From DASWHR01 sp036398095 (GTDB taxonomy: Bacteria; Actinomycetota; AC-67): 30,397 bases of DNA. The stretch covers positions 1 through 30,397 of the forward strand of contig DASWHR010000122.1 in assembly GCA_036398095.1 (NCBI GenBank), written 5' to 3'. Shown in pieces: positions 7,631-15,787 of this stretch. The notes beneath the pieces were generated by a model, which saw only the letters and a program-made list of their open reading frames with translations, had not been told where the DNA came from and did not search any database. The translations under genes were made by a program, and so were the position numbers. Numbering within the stretch: position 1 is the stretch's first letter; the number at the start of each line of letters is the position of its first letter.

Positions 7631-8832
7631 TGGACTACGGCGCGCAACATGCTCGCGGCCGCTGGTCGCGTCTGTTCCGTCCGCGCGTGTCGCGGATCGG
7701 AAGGCAGCGGGTCGGCCGGCACGGCTTGCCGGCGTCGGCGGCGCTGCGTCATGTCGATCCGGTCTTGGTCCTGACCGCGCTGGCGCTGACGGCCATCGGC
7801 GCGGTGATGATCTACTCGGCATCGTTCGCGCGTCTGCGGGACGAGGGGTTCACGAACCAGTTCCTGCTCAACCGGCAGTTGCTCTTCGCCGGGATCGGCG
7901 TCCTCGCCGGCGGCATCGCTGCGGCGATTCCGTACCGCCGGCTTCGCACCTGGGCGGGTGCGCTCTACGGCGTCGGCGTCGTCTTGCTCGTCGCGGTGCT
8001 GTCCGGCCTCGGGGACTCTTCGCTCGGCGCGCAACGATGGATCGACCTCGGCCCGCTGCAATTGCAGCCGTCCGAGATCATGAAAGTCGGCGTGATCGTG
8101 ACGCTGGCGGCGTTGCTCGCACAAGCGCGCGGGACGCCCGGAGGGCTCGACGTGCTGCGGGCGATCCTGATCGTGGCGCTGCCCGCGGCGTTGATCTTCA
8201 AGCAGCCCGACCTCGGGACGCTCCTGGTGCTGCTGGCATTGCTGTTCGGCGCGCTGCTCGTCGCCGGCACGCGCGTGCGCGCGATGCTCGCGCTTCTCAC
8301 GCTCGGCGTCGCGGCCGTCTGGGGCGTGCTGCACGTCGGCGTGCTCGAGGACTACCAGGTGGCGCGGCTGCGCGCGTTCCTGGACTCGTCGGCCGATCCG
8401 CAAGTGACCGGCTACAACCTCAATCAGGCCAAGATCGCCGTCGGTTCCGGCGGTCTGACCGGCAAGGGCCTCTTCCAAGGCACGCAGACGAACCTGGACT
8501 TCGTGCCCGAGCAGCACACCGATTTCATCTTCACCGCCGTCGGCGAAGAGACCGGATTCGTCGGCTCGGCGGTGCTGCTGGCGCTCTTCGCGCTGCTGTT
8601 ATGGCGCGGCGTGCGCATTGCCATGCTGTCGAAGGATCTGTTCGGAACGCTTCTCGCCGCCGGCGTGGTGTCGATGATCACGTTCCAAGTCTTCGTCAAC
8701 ATCGGAATGACGATCGGCTTATCGCCGATCACCGGGATTCCCTTGCCGTTCGTTTCATACGGCGGCTCGTCGCTGCTCACCAATTTCATCGCGACGGGAA
8801 TCCTGCTCAACGTCCATATGCGCCGGATCTGA
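7630..8832 (+). CDS. rodA: Peptidoglycan glycosyltransferase RodA (SEDS family)
   Basis: This encodes 400 aa. SEDS proteins polymerise lipid II into glycan strands and act with the class B PBP encoded just upstream. An N-terminal cytoplasmic arginine-rich tail of about 38 residues precedes about ten transmembrane helices starting at VDPVLVLTALALTAIGAVMIYSAS. Diagnostic SEDS signatures are visible: GAQRWIDLGPLQLQPSEIMKVGVI, the KQPDLGTLLV loop, and the C-terminal FQVFVNIGMTIGLSPITGIPLPFVSYGGSSLL. The ATG shares one base with the mrdA stop. A 28-nt gap with a good Shine-Dalgarno leads to the RNase gene, so the transcript may continue. Confidence 0.96.
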   Translation: MDYGAQHARGRWSRLFRPRVSRIGRQRVGRHGLPASAALRHVDPVLVLTALALTAIGAVMIYSASFARLRDEGFTNQFLLNRQLLFAGIGVLAGGIAAAIPYRRLRTWAGALYGVGVVLLVAVLSGLGDSSLGAQRWIDLGPLQLQPSEIMKVGVIVTLAALLAQARGTPGGLDVLRAILIVALPAALIFKQPDLGTLLVLLALLFGALLVAGTRVRAMLALLTLGVAAVWGVLHVGVLEDYQVARLRAFLDSSADPQVTGYNLNQAKIAVGSGGLTGKGLFQGTQTNLDFVPEQHTDFIFTAVGEETGFVGSAVLLALFALLLWRGVRIAMLSKDLFGTLLAAGVVSMITFQVFVNIGMTIGLSPITGIPLPFVSYGGSSLLTNFIATGILLNVHMRRI

Positions 8833-8860
8833 TCGCGCGCATCGCATCGAAGGAGCACAC

Positions 8861-10960
8861 GTGGAAGAAGAACGAAAGGAGATCGGCGCCGAGAGTGCCG
8901 CCTCCGCGTCGCAGGCGCCGCCGCAAGGCGAACGTGCCGCGCCGCCGCCCGTTTCGGGTGCGGCGCCGTCCGGAGGGGCCGGAGACGCCCCAGACGCCCC
9001 AGACGCCGGCGCGAACGGATCGTCGGACGGCGCGGAGCCGGGCAACGGCGGGGGAGAGGGGACGGCGACCGCAACCGGCGCGCCGCGCAAGCGCCGCCGC
9101 GGACGCCGCGGCGGACGGCGTCACAAGAAGAAGCCGGCCGGAGAGAACGGCGACAACGGCGGCGACAATGGCGGCGACAATGGCGGCGACGATTCGGAGT
9201 CGCCCGGCGGCGCGGCGTCGGAGCCATCCGCCGGCGGCGACGATGCCGCCAAGCCGGCGCGCGCGCCGCAGCGCCGGACGCAGCAGCCTCGCTCGCAGCA
9301 GCCGCGGACGCGGACGCCGGCGGCCGCTCGTAGCGAGAAACCGGAGAGCGAGGCGGCGGCCGCCTCGGACGCTGCGGTCGCATCCGGCGACGACGCGGCA
9401 TCCGAAGACGTGACCGCGACCGGTCAGCCGCGAAAGCGCCGCCGGCGCGGTGGCCGGGGTCGCGGCGGCGGCGGCGGAGCGCGCACAACGGCCGGATCGG
9501 GAGAGGAAACGGACGCCTCAGACGGCGGAAACGGGGAGAGCAAGACCGCCGAGCCGGCTCGGGCGCCGCGGCAGCGACAGGCCGGGCAGGGCGGCGGCGC
9601 ACAGCGGCAGGGCTCGACGCGGCTCGCGGCGCAGAAGCAGCGGCGCGAGCAGCGTCCGCGGCGTCCGCGGCGGCGTCTGTCGGAAGGCGAGGCGCGTGCG
9701 CTTCGCGGCGAAGCCAAGACGATGCTCATCCACGATCACGAGGACCGCACCCAGATCGCGGTGCTGGAAGCCGGCGTGCTGATCGAGCATTTCGTGGCGC
9801 ACCAGAAGTCGCGCACGATCGTCGGCAACGTCTATCTGGGCAAGGTGCAGAACGTCCTGCCGTCGATGGAGGCCGCGTTCGTGGACGTCGGTCGCGGCCG
9901 GAACGCGGTTCTGTATGCGGGCGAGGTCAATTACGAAAGCGAAGACCTGGAAGGCGACGGGCCGCCGCCGCGGATCGAGCAGATCCTGCGTCCCGGACAG
10001 GCGGTGATGGTGCAGGTCACCAAGGACGCGCTCGGAACCAAAGGCGCGCGCCTGACCGCGCAGATCTCGCTCGCCGGCCGTTACCTGGTGCTCGCGCCGG
10101 AGCAGAACGTGTCCGGCATCTCGCGGCGACTCGGCGAAGACGAGCGCTCGCGGCTGCGACAGATCTTCCGCGATATCAAGCCCAAAGAGCACGGTGTGAT
10201 CGTTCGCACCGCCGCGGAAGGTGCGCCCCGCGACGCGTTGGAGCGCGACCTGAAGAACTTGCTCAAGGTCTGGGAAGAAGTGCAGGCGAACAAGAAGACC
10301 GCGAAGGCGCCGGCCTTGCTCCACGCCGAGCCCGAACTGGTCATGCGCGTCGTTCGCGACATCTTCAGCGGAGACTTCGAGCGGGTCGTGGTGGACTCGC
10401 GCGGCATGTTCGAAACGATCAAGGGCTATCTGGAAGAGCAAGGCCCGGATCTGATCGAGCGTATCGAGTTGCACGAAGGGCCGCTGCCGATGCTCGAGCA
10501 GTATCACGTCACCGAGCAGATCCACAAGGCACTCGAACGCAAGGTCTGGCTGCCGTCGGGCGGCTCGATCGTGATCGACCGCACCGAGGCGATGACCGTT
10601 ATCGACGTCAACACCGGAAAGTTCGTCGGCAAGGGCGGCTCGCTGGAAGACACGGTCCTGAAGAACAACATCGAGGCGGCCGAGGAGGTCGCGCGGCAAC
10701 TTCGGTTGCGTGACATCGGCGGGATCATCGTCATCGACTTCATCGACATGCTTCTGCCGTCGAATCGCGAACAGGTGCTGCGCACGCTCAAGCGGGCGCT
10801 CGGCCGGGACAAGACCCGCTCGCAGGTCTTCGACGTCTCCAACCTGGGGCTCGTCGAAATGACCCGCAAGCGCGTTTCGGAAGGTCTGCTGGACGCATTC
10901 AGCGAGCCGTGCCCCAACTGTGACGGGCGCGGTATCGTCATTACCCACGACATCGATTGA
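8861..10960 (+). CDS. rng: Ribonuclease E/G family endoribonuclease with long disordered N-terminal extension
   Basis: This encodes 699 aa from a GTG with AAGGAG at 8850-8855. The enzyme cleaves single-stranded AU-rich RNA in rRNA/tRNA maturation and mRNA decay. The catalytic core starts only near residue 285 (KTMLIHDHEDRTQIAVLE) with the S1 domain (IVGNVYLGKVQNVLPSMEAAFVDVG). Catalytic aspartates are Asp582 (VIDVNTGKF) and Asp626 (VIDFIDM), spaced as in the family. A zinc-link CPNCDGRG motif (Cys684, Cys687) lies 15 residues from the end. The first ~285 residues are low-complexity, rich in Ala, Gly, Arg, Asp and Pro, with NGGD repeats and RKRRRRGGRGRGGGG-type basic patches that probably bind RNA. 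There is no C-terminal scaffold, so the disorder is at the N-terminus. The rne/rng naming is a matter of convention here. Confidence 0.95.
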   Translation: MEEERKEIGAESAASASQAPPQGERAAPPPVSGAAPSGGAGDAPDAPDAGANGSSDGAEPGNGGGEGTATATGAPRKRRRGRRGGRRHKKKPAGENGDNGGDNGGDNGGDDSESPGGAASEPSAGGDDAAKPARAPQRRTQQPRSQQPRTRTPAAARSEKPESEAAAASDAAVASGDDAASEDVTATGQPRKRRRRGGRGRGGGGGARTTAGSGEETDASDGGNGESKTAEPARAPRQRQAGQGGGAQRQGSTRLAAQKQRREQRPRRPRRRLSEGEARALRGEAKTMLIHDHEDRTQIAVLEAGVLIEHFVAHQKSRTIVGNVYLGKVQNVLPSMEAAFVDVGRGRNAVLYAGEVNYESEDLEGDGPPPRIEQILRPGQAVMVQVTKDALGTKGARLTAQISLAGRYLVLAPEQNVSGISRRLGEDERSRLRQIFRDIKPKEHGVIVRTAAEGAPRDALERDLKNLLKVWEEVQANKKTAKAPALLHAEPELVMRVVRDIFSGDFERVVVDSRGMFETIKGYLEEQGPDLIERIELHEGPLPMLEQYHVTEQIHKALERKVWLPSGGSIVIDRTEAMTVIDVNTGKFVGKGGSLEDTVLKNNIEAAEEVARQLRLRDIGGIIVIDFIDMLLPSNREQVLRTLKRALGRDKTRSQVFDVSNLGLVEMTRKRVSEGLLDAFSEPCPNCDGRGIVITHDID
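9146..9190 (+). repeat. 12-bp in-frame tandem repeat (NGGD) within the RNase E/G gene
   Basis: One 9-bp and three 12-bp copies of AAYGGCGGCGAC follow each other and encode NGD-NGGD-NGGD-NGGD in the disordered N-terminal region. The last two copies are identical, so copy number may vary between strains. Flanking code is similarly Gly/Asp rich. Confidence 0.85.
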
Positions 10961-10971
10961 GGGACAGGGCA

Positions 10972-11008
10972 TCCGGCCTTTTGGAATCGCCCCTCGGGGC
11001 GAGCCGGA
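10972..11008 (+). promoter_or_regulatory. Two-tier hairpin in the rplU leader
   Basis: TCCGGC (10972-10977) pairs with GCCGGA (11003-11008), and inside it GCCCC (10989-10993) pairs with GGGGC (10996-11000) around a 2-nt loop, leaving an 11-nt bulge on the 5' side. The structure lies between the RNase stop and the rplU Shine-Dalgarno (AGGAAGGG at 11018-11025). Position and shape suit a ribosomal-protein leader used for feedback control, or an RNase processing site; neither is proven. There is no U-tract for an intrinsic terminator. Confidence 0.4.
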
Positions 11009-11031
11009 CCCGTCGAGAGGAAGGGACGTAG

Positions 11032-11622
11032 ATGTACGCGATCATCAGAACCGGCGGCCACCAAGAGAAGGTCGTCGTCGGCGAGACCATCACCGTTGAC
11101 CACCTGAAGCAAGAGCCCGACAGCGAGATCCGCTTCGCGCCGCTGCTCATCAGCGTCGAAGAAGGCAACGCGGTCAGCGACCGCAAGGAGCTTGCCGACA
11201 AGGGCGCCGTGATCGGCCGCGTCGTGCAGCACGTGCGCGGCGACAAGATCGACGTGTTTCAGTACCGGCACAAAACCGGCTACCGCCGCCACATTGGTCA
11301 CCGCTCCATGCTGACGCTGGTCGAGATCAGCGAGATCAGCTTCGGGGAAAAGAAGGAGACGCTCGACGACGCCAAGGCCGCGTCCGAGAAGAAGGACGCC
11401 GACAAGGCCGAAGCCTCGAAGGCCGCTACCGAAGCCCGCGACAAGGCCAGGACCGAGCGCAAGGATGCGGCCAAGAAGAAGTCGGCCGCGAGCGCGGCGA
11501 AGAAGAAAGCCGCGCCGGCCGCGAAGAAGAAAGCCGCGCCGGCCAAGAAGACCGCCGCCAAGAAGAAGGCCGCGCCTGCAGCCAAGAAGACCGAAGCCGC
11601 CTCCCCCTCGTCCGAGGAGTAG
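11032..11622 (+). CDS. rplU: Large-subunit ribosomal protein bL21 with long Lys/Ala C-terminal tail
   Basis: This encodes 196 aa, nearly twice the usual ~103. Residues 1-103 are a complete bL21: MYAIIRTGGHQEKVVVGETI, VIGRVVQHVRGDKIDVFQYRHKTGYRRHIGHR and TLVEISEI. bL21 binds 23S rRNA on the back of the 50S subunit. From about residue 105 a charged helix-prone stretch (ETLDDAKAASEKKDADKAEASK) leads into repeated AAKKKAAPA-like units resembling histone H1 tails, and ends EAASPSSEE. The Shine-Dalgarno is strong. The tail stays in frame with no internal stop and has a steady codon pattern, so it is not a frameshift artefact. Its role is unknown; extra rRNA or nucleic-acid binding is a reasonable guess. 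Confidence 0.97.
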   Translation: MYAIIRTGGHQEKVVVGETITVDHLKQEPDSEIRFAPLLISVEEGNAVSDRKELADKGAVIGRVVQHVRGDKIDVFQYRHKTGYRRHIGHRSMLTLVEISEISFGEKKETLDDAKAASEKKDADKAEASKAATEARDKARTERKDAAKKKSAASAAKKKAAPAAKKKAAPAKKTAAKKKAAPAAKKTEAASPSSEE

Positions 11623-11634
11623 GCCCGATCTCGA

Positions 11635-11664
11635 GCGGCCGGAGCCCCTGCGCGCTCCGGCCGC
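11635..11664 (+). terminator. Strong hairpin between rplU and rpmA (terminator or processing site)
   Basis: GCGGCCGGAGC (11635-11645) and GCTCCGGCCGC (11654-11664) form an 11-bp perfect stem with an 8-nt loop, 12 nt after the rplU stop. A T-rich run is not immediate, so termination may be partial or need a factor. With the separate -10 element before rpmA, it would uncouple L21 and L27 expression. Confidence 0.55.
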
Positions 11665-11747
11665 GCCGTTCCCGGTCCAGTGGCGGTTTGTCGCTTTTCC
11701 CGCCGCCGCGAGGCAAATGGCGGGTGGCCACGGCTGCAGAGCCCTGG

Positions 11748-11753
11748 TATTCT
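11748..11753 (+). promoter_or_regulatory. Candidate extended -10 element for rpmA, leaderless start
   Basis: TGGTATTCT fits the extended -10 pattern TGN-TANNNT and lies 9 nt before the rpmA ATG. No Shine-Dalgarno precedes the ATG. Transcription would begin at or within a few nt of the start codon, giving a leaderless mRNA. No good -35 is seen. Confidence 0.45.
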
Positions 11754-11762
11754 TCCCGCGCT

Positions 11763-12014
11763 ATGGCATCCAAGAAAGGCGTCGGTTCCAGCCGCAACGG
11801 TCGCGATTCCAGCGCGCAGCGGCTGGGCGTGAAGCGCTACGCCGGCCAGACCGTGAACGCGGGCGAGATTCTCGTCCGCCAGCGCGGCACGCCCATCCAC
11901 CCCGGCCTCGGGGTCGGCAAGGGATCCGACGACACGCTGTTCGCTCGCGTCGAAGGAACCGTTCGGTTCCATCGCATGGGCAACCGCAAGGTCGTCAGCA
12001 TCGTCAGCGCCTAA
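11763..12014 (+). CDS. rpmA: Large-subunit ribosomal protein bL27
   Basis: This encodes 83 aa, the usual length. I chose the ATG at 11763 because the conserved N-terminus MASKKGVGSSRNGRDSSAQRLGVK begins there; an in-frame ATG at 11688 would add 25 unrelated residues. The N-terminal tail of bL27 reaches toward the peptidyl-transferase centre. The motifs GEILVRQRGTPIHPG and VGKGSDDTLFA are typical. The second residue is Ala-Ser rather than the common Ala-His, and no Firmicutes-type N-terminal cleavage extension is present. It is separated from rplU by a strong hairpin and carries its own -10-like element. Confidence 0.97.
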   Translation: MASKKGVGSSRNGRDSSAQRLGVKRYAGQTVNAGEILVRQRGTPIHPGLGVGKGSDDTLFARVEGTVRFHRMGNRKVVSIVSA

Positions 12015-12041
12015 CCGGCCGCTTTCCCCGACCCTTCCCGC

Positions 12042-12047
12042 TAGCAT
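12042..12047 (+). promoter_or_regulatory. Candidate -10 element for obg, leaderless start
   Basis: TAGCAT (TANNNT) lies 9 nt before the obg ATG at 12057, the same spacing as at rpmA and proA. The 42-nt gap after rpmA contains no Shine-Dalgarno. Read-through from rpmA is also possible. Confidence 0.35.
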
Positions 12048-12056
12048 TCCCTATCG

Positions 12057-13349
12057 ATGAGCCGATCCGGCGATTTCATCGATGAGGCCGTCGTCATCGT
12101 CAAAGGGGGCGACGGCGGCAACGGCGCGGCTTCGTACCGCCGCGAGAAGTACAACCCAAAGGGCGGGCCGGACGGCGGCAACGGCGGCAACGGCGGCAAT
12201 GTCGTCTTTCGCGCCGACCCCAACATCGGCACGCTCGCCGACCTCGCGCGGCATCCGCATCAGCGCGCGCCGCGCGGCGCCCACGGCCGCGGGGACGACA
12301 AGCACGGAGCAAGCGCGCCGGCGCTGGTAGTGCTCGTCCCCGAGGGGACGCTGGTGCGCGACGCATCGACGGGTGAGATCATCGCGGACTTGGTGCGGGC
12401 CCCGGCCGAAGCGATCGTGGCCGGCGGAGGTCAAGGCGGGCGAGGCAACGCGTCGCTGGTCTCGCGCGCGCGCCGCGCCCCCGGCTTCGCCGAACGCGGC
12501 GAGATCGTCGAGGAGCGAACGCTGCGGCTGGAACTGCGCGTGCTTGCCGACGTCGGACTGGTCGGGCTGCCCAACGCCGGCAAGTCCTCGCTGATCGCGC
12601 GCCTGTCGGCCGCGCGTCCGACAGTCGCGGCGTATCCGTTCACGACGCTGACGCCTCACTTGGGCGTCGCCGAGACCGAGGACGGACGATTCGTCGTCGC
12701 CGACATTCCCGGCCTGATCGAGGGTGCCGCGCAAGGACGCGGGCTCGGACACGCGTTTCTGAAGCATCTCGAGCGATGCCTGGTGCTGTGCTACGTGATC
12801 GACGTGGGAAGCGAGGAAGCCGATCCGGTCGCAGCCTACACGGCGCTTCGCGACGAACTGGCCGCCTACGATCCCGCGCTCGCGGCACGCGCGACGGTGG
12901 TGGTGGCGAACAAGTGCGACCTGGACGGCGCGAGTGAGCGGGCCGGAGCATTGCGCGACGCGCTTCCGCCCGATATCAGGATGATCGTCGCGTCGGCGCT
13001 GACCGGTGCCGGCACGGACGAGATTCACGAGATGCTCGCCGCGGCCGTCGCGGCGACGAGCGCCGTCGCGGCTCCCGCAGCCGAAACGCACACCATGATC
13101 AAGATCACGCCCACGTCCGACCGGGTGAAGATCGTCCGTGAGAACGAGGCGTTTCGCGTCGTATCCAAGCGGGCCGAGCGGCTCGTCACCCGATTCGATC
13201 TCGACAATGACGATGCGGTCGCGTACTTGCAGGAGCGATTCGCGACGCTGGGTATCGAAAGCGCGCTTGAGAAAGCCGGTGCGGTCGAGGGAGACGAGGT
13301 TCGGATCGGCGATGCGGTGTTCAACTTCCTGCCGGAGCGCGTGTCGTGA
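12057..13349 (+). CDS. obg: Obg GTPase (ribosome assembly and stress control)
   Basis: This encodes 430 aa. Obg binds the 50S subunit late in assembly and senses GTP/ppGpp. The glycine-rich Obg domain covers about residues 1-158 (GGDGGNGAASYRREKYNPKGGPDGGNGG). The G domain follows, with G1 GLPNAGKSS (170-178), G3 DIPGLIEGA and G4 NKCD (285-288). A C-terminal OCT domain (from about 347, IKITPTSDRVKIVREN to FNFLPERVS) is present, as in many actinobacterial Obg proteins. The stop overlaps the proB GTG by 4 nt, so proB is translationally coupled. Confidence 0.96.
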   Translation: MSRSGDFIDEAVVIVKGGDGGNGAASYRREKYNPKGGPDGGNGGNGGNVVFRADPNIGTLADLARHPHQRAPRGAHGRGDDKHGASAPALVVLVPEGTLVRDASTGEIIADLVRAPAEAIVAGGGQGGRGNASLVSRARRAPGFAERGEIVEERTLRLELRVLADVGLVGLPNAGKSSLIARLSAARPTVAAYPFTTLTPHLGVAETEDGRFVVADIPGLIEGAAQGRGLGHAFLKHLERCLVLCYVIDVGSEEADPVAAYTALRDELAAYDPALAARATVVVANKCDLDGASERAGALRDALPPDIRMIVASALTGAGTDEIHEMLAAAVAATSAVAAPAAETHTMIKITPTSDRVKIVRENEAFRVVSKRAERLVTRFDLDNDDAVAYLQERFATLGIESALEKAGAVEGDEVRIGDAVFNFLPERVS

Positions 13350-14455
13350 CGCGCCGGCCGGATTCCAGGCGCGTGCTGCCGCCGGTGCGGCGGCTGGTCG
13401 TCAAGGTCGGCTCGTCCAGTCTGACCGGTCCGGACGGGATGATCGATCAGCGGCAGATCTCGTCGCTGGTAACGCAGATCTCGGCCGTGCGGCGGTCGGG
13501 TGTGGATGTTGTGTTCGTGTCCTCGGGGGCGATCGCCGCGGGATTGCCGGCGCTGGGACGCAAGCGGCGGCCGACCGACATTCCGACGCTGCAGGCGGCC
13601 GCGTCGGTCGGGCAGAACATTTTGGTGCATGAGTATCAGCGATCGTTCGCGCGGAGGCGCGTTCCGGTTGGGCAAGTGCTTCTCACCCAAGACGACTTTG
13701 TGCGCCGCAAGGGGTATTTGAACGCGCGCGCTGCGATCATGCGTCTTCTGGAGCTGGGCGTGGTTCCGATCGTGAACGAGAACGATACGGTCGCGGTGGA
13801 CGAGATCCGATTCGGCGACAACGACCGGCTCGCTGCGCTGGTTGCGAACCTGGTGCATGCGGATCTGCTGGTGATGCTCTCCGATATCGACGGGCTCTAC
13901 ACCGAGGATCCTCGGAGCCACCGCGCGATGCTCATCACCGAGGTCGCCGACCCCGAGCATCTGTCCACGGTCCGCGCCGGCCGGGCTCGGTCGGGGGTTG
14001 GATCGGGAGGAATGAGCTCGAAGGTCGAAGCTGCGCGCATCGCGACCGCCTCGGGAGTGCACGTCGTGATCGCCGGCGCCCGCTCGACGCGAATCCTCGC
14101 GGATGTCCTGGCCGGCAAGACGGTCGGCACACATTTCCCGCCGCATCGCGCGCGGGGCTCGTCGCGCAAGCTGTGGATCCGCTTCGCGCAGTCCTCGCGC
14201 GGGACGATCTTCGTCGACGCCGGAGCCGTCGCCGCGCTTGTCGAGGGGAACCGCAGCCTGCTTCCCGCCGGCGTCGTCCGCGCGACCGGGACGTTCGCCA
14301 TGGGCGACGCGGTCGAGGTGGCCGGACCGGACGGGAGCGTGTTCGCGAAGGGCCTGGTCAACTATGGAAGCGACGAGATCGCATCGATTGCCGGCCACAG
14401 CATCCGCGACGGCGGTCGCGAAGTGATCCACCGGGACTCTCTCGTCATCCTCTAG
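13346..14455 (+). CDS. proB: Glutamate 5-kinase
   Basis: This encodes 369 aa. It phosphorylates L-glutamate to gamma-glutamyl phosphate, the first step of proline synthesis, and is normally inhibited by proline. The amino-acid kinase domain begins with RRLVVKVGSSSLTGPDGMID and includes VFVSSGAIAAGLPALG, VNENDTVAVDEIRFGDNDRLAALVA and the GVGSGGMSSKVEAARIA phosphate loop. A C-terminal PUA domain spans roughly residues 275-360 (GTIFVDAGAVAALVEGNRSLLPAGV). The GTG start lies in the obg stop (GTGA). About 90 nt separate it from proA. Confidence 0.96.
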   Translation: MTRRPDSRRVLPPVRRLVVKVGSSSLTGPDGMIDQRQISSLVTQISAVRRSGVDVVFVSSGAIAAGLPALGRKRRPTDIPTLQAAASVGQNILVHEYQRSFARRRVPVGQVLLTQDDFVRRKGYLNARAAIMRLLELGVVPIVNENDTVAVDEIRFGDNDRLAALVANLVHADLLVMLSDIDGLYTEDPRSHRAMLITEVADPEHLSTVRAGRARSGVGSGGMSSKVEAARIATASGVHVVIAGARSTRILADVLAGKTVGTHFPPHRARGSSRKLWIRFAQSSRGTIFVDAGAVAALVEGNRSLLPAGVVRATGTFAMGDAVEVAGPDGSVFAKGLVNYGSDEIASIAGHSIRDGGREVIHRDSLVIL

Positions 14456-14530
14456 CGGCGTTTGGGTGCATCAGCATTCGAAAACCGAACATCCACGCAC
14501 CCATTCGGGGCGGAAACTGCGCGAAAACGG

Positions 14531-14536
14531 TACGCT
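14531..14536 (+). promoter_or_regulatory. Candidate -10 element for the proA operon, leaderless start
   Basis: TACGCT (TANNNT) lies 9 nt before the first of two tandem ATGs at 14546 and 14549, with no Shine-Dalgarno. The identical hexamer occurs 10 nt before the AI-2E family gene. It would also drive the coupled DinB, MoxR and VWA genes. Confidence 0.4.
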
Positions 14537-14545
14537 GATCGGATC

Positions 14546-15787
14546 ATGATGATCGAGATCGGGCGGCGTGCGAAGGTGGCCGCGCGAGCGATGGCCGGGG
14601 CTTCATCGGCGGTCAAGGACGAGGCGCTGGCCGGCATCGCCCGCGCGCTCGAAGAGGCTGCCGACGCGATCCTGGATGCGAACACCGCCGACCTGGAACG
14701 CGGCGAATCCGAAGGCCTGTCGCGCGCGCTGCTGGACCGTCTCACCCTCACGCCCGAGCGGATATCCCAGATCGCGGGCGCCGTTCGCGACGTGATCGCG
14801 TTGCCGGACCCCGTCGGCGAGGTCATCGGCGGCACGCGGCGGCCGAACGGTCTCGACATCGTCGAGGTGCGCGTGCCGTTGGGCGTCGTGGCCATGATCT
14901 ACGAGGCCCGGCCGAACGTGACGGTGGACGCCGCGGCGCTGTGCATCAAGAGCGGCAACGCGTGCATCCTTCGCGGCTCGCGGACGGCGATCGAATCCAA
15001 CAAGGCGCTGGCGAGGCTGATTCGTCACGCGATCGTCGAAGCCGGCCTGCCCGAAGACGCGGTGCAGCTCGTCGAGGACACCTCGCACGAATCGGTGGCC
15101 GAGCTGATGCGCATGCGCGGGTACGTGGATGTGCTGATCCCTCGTGGCGGTGCCGATCTGATCCGCAACGTCGTCGAAGGCGCGAGCGTCCCGGTCATCG
15201 AAACCGGCGTCGGAAACTGCCACGTCTACGTGGACGCCTCGGCCGACGTGTCCAAGGCCATCCCGATCGTGATCAACGCCAAGACGCACCGCCCGAGCGT
15301 GTGCAACGCCGCCGAGTCTGTGCTGGTGCATCGTGCCGTCGCCGACGACGTCATGCCCAAGCTCCTCGCCGAGCTGGCGGCGCGTGGTGTCGAGGTTCGC
15401 GGCGACGACGCGACCCGCGCCTACTCCGACGTGGTCGTGGCGGCCACCGACGACGATTACCGCGCTGAGTTTTTGGATCTGACGATCTCGGTGAAAGTCG
15501 TCGGGTCGCTGGACGAGGCGATCGAGCACATCAACGCCTACGGCACGCTTCATACCGAGGCGATCGTGACGGAGGACTACGGGGCCGCGCAGCGGTTCGC
15601 GGCCGAGGTGGACGCCGCCTGCGTGATGATCAACGCCTCGACCCGTTTCGCCGACGGCGGCGAGTTCGGGCTCGGCGCCGAGATCGGCATCTCGACGCAG
15701 AAGCTGCATGCGCGCGGACCGTTCGCGCTCGAAGCGCTCACCACCTCGAAATACGTCGTTCGCGGCAGCGGGCAGGTCCGCGAATGA
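14546..15787 (+). CDS. proA: Gamma-glutamyl phosphate reductase
   Basis: This encodes 413 aa from the ATG at 14546; the open frame extends up to 14462, but the family N-terminus corresponds to MMIEIGRRAKVAARAMAGAS. It reduces gamma-glutamyl phosphate with NADPH to glutamate semialdehyde, the second step of proline synthesis. The aldehyde-dehydrogenase fold shows VPLGVVAMIYEARPNVTVDAAALCIKSGNACILRGS, the catalytic cysteine in HRPSVCNAAE (Cys253), and the C-terminal TRFADGGEFGLGAEIGISTQKLHARGP. It overlaps the next gene by 4 nt (ATGA), heading a four-gene coupled unit. Confidence 0.96.
   Translation: MMIEIGRRAKVAARAMAGASSAVKDEALAGIARALEEAADAILDANTADLERGESEGLSRALLDRLTLTPERISQIAGAVRDVIALPDPVGEVIGGTRRPNGLDIVEVRVPLGVVAMIYEARPNVTVDAAALCIKSGNACILRGSRTAIESNKALARLIRHAIVEAGLPEDAVQLVEDTSHESVAELMRMRGYVDVLIPRGGADLIRNVVEGASVPVIETGVGNCHVYVDASADVSKAIPIVINAKTHRPSVCNAAESVLVHRAVADDVMPKLLAELAARGVEVRGDDATRAYSDVVVAATDDDYRAEFLDLTISVKVVGSLDEAIEHINAYGTLHTEAIVTEDYGAAQRFAAEVDAACVMINASTRFADGGEFGLGAEIGISTQKLHARGPFALEALTTSKYVVRGSGQVRE

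Noticed and set aside
5564..7822. Open frame of 752 codons on the minus strand opposite mrdA
   Set aside because: This is a GC-driven shadow of mrdA and its neighbours. Composition is Arg/Asp/His-heavy and there is no start signal.
9146..9190. Short regularly repeated units that might be a CRISPR array
   Set aside because: The units are 12 bp, contiguous without spacers, and keep the reading frame of the RNase gene.
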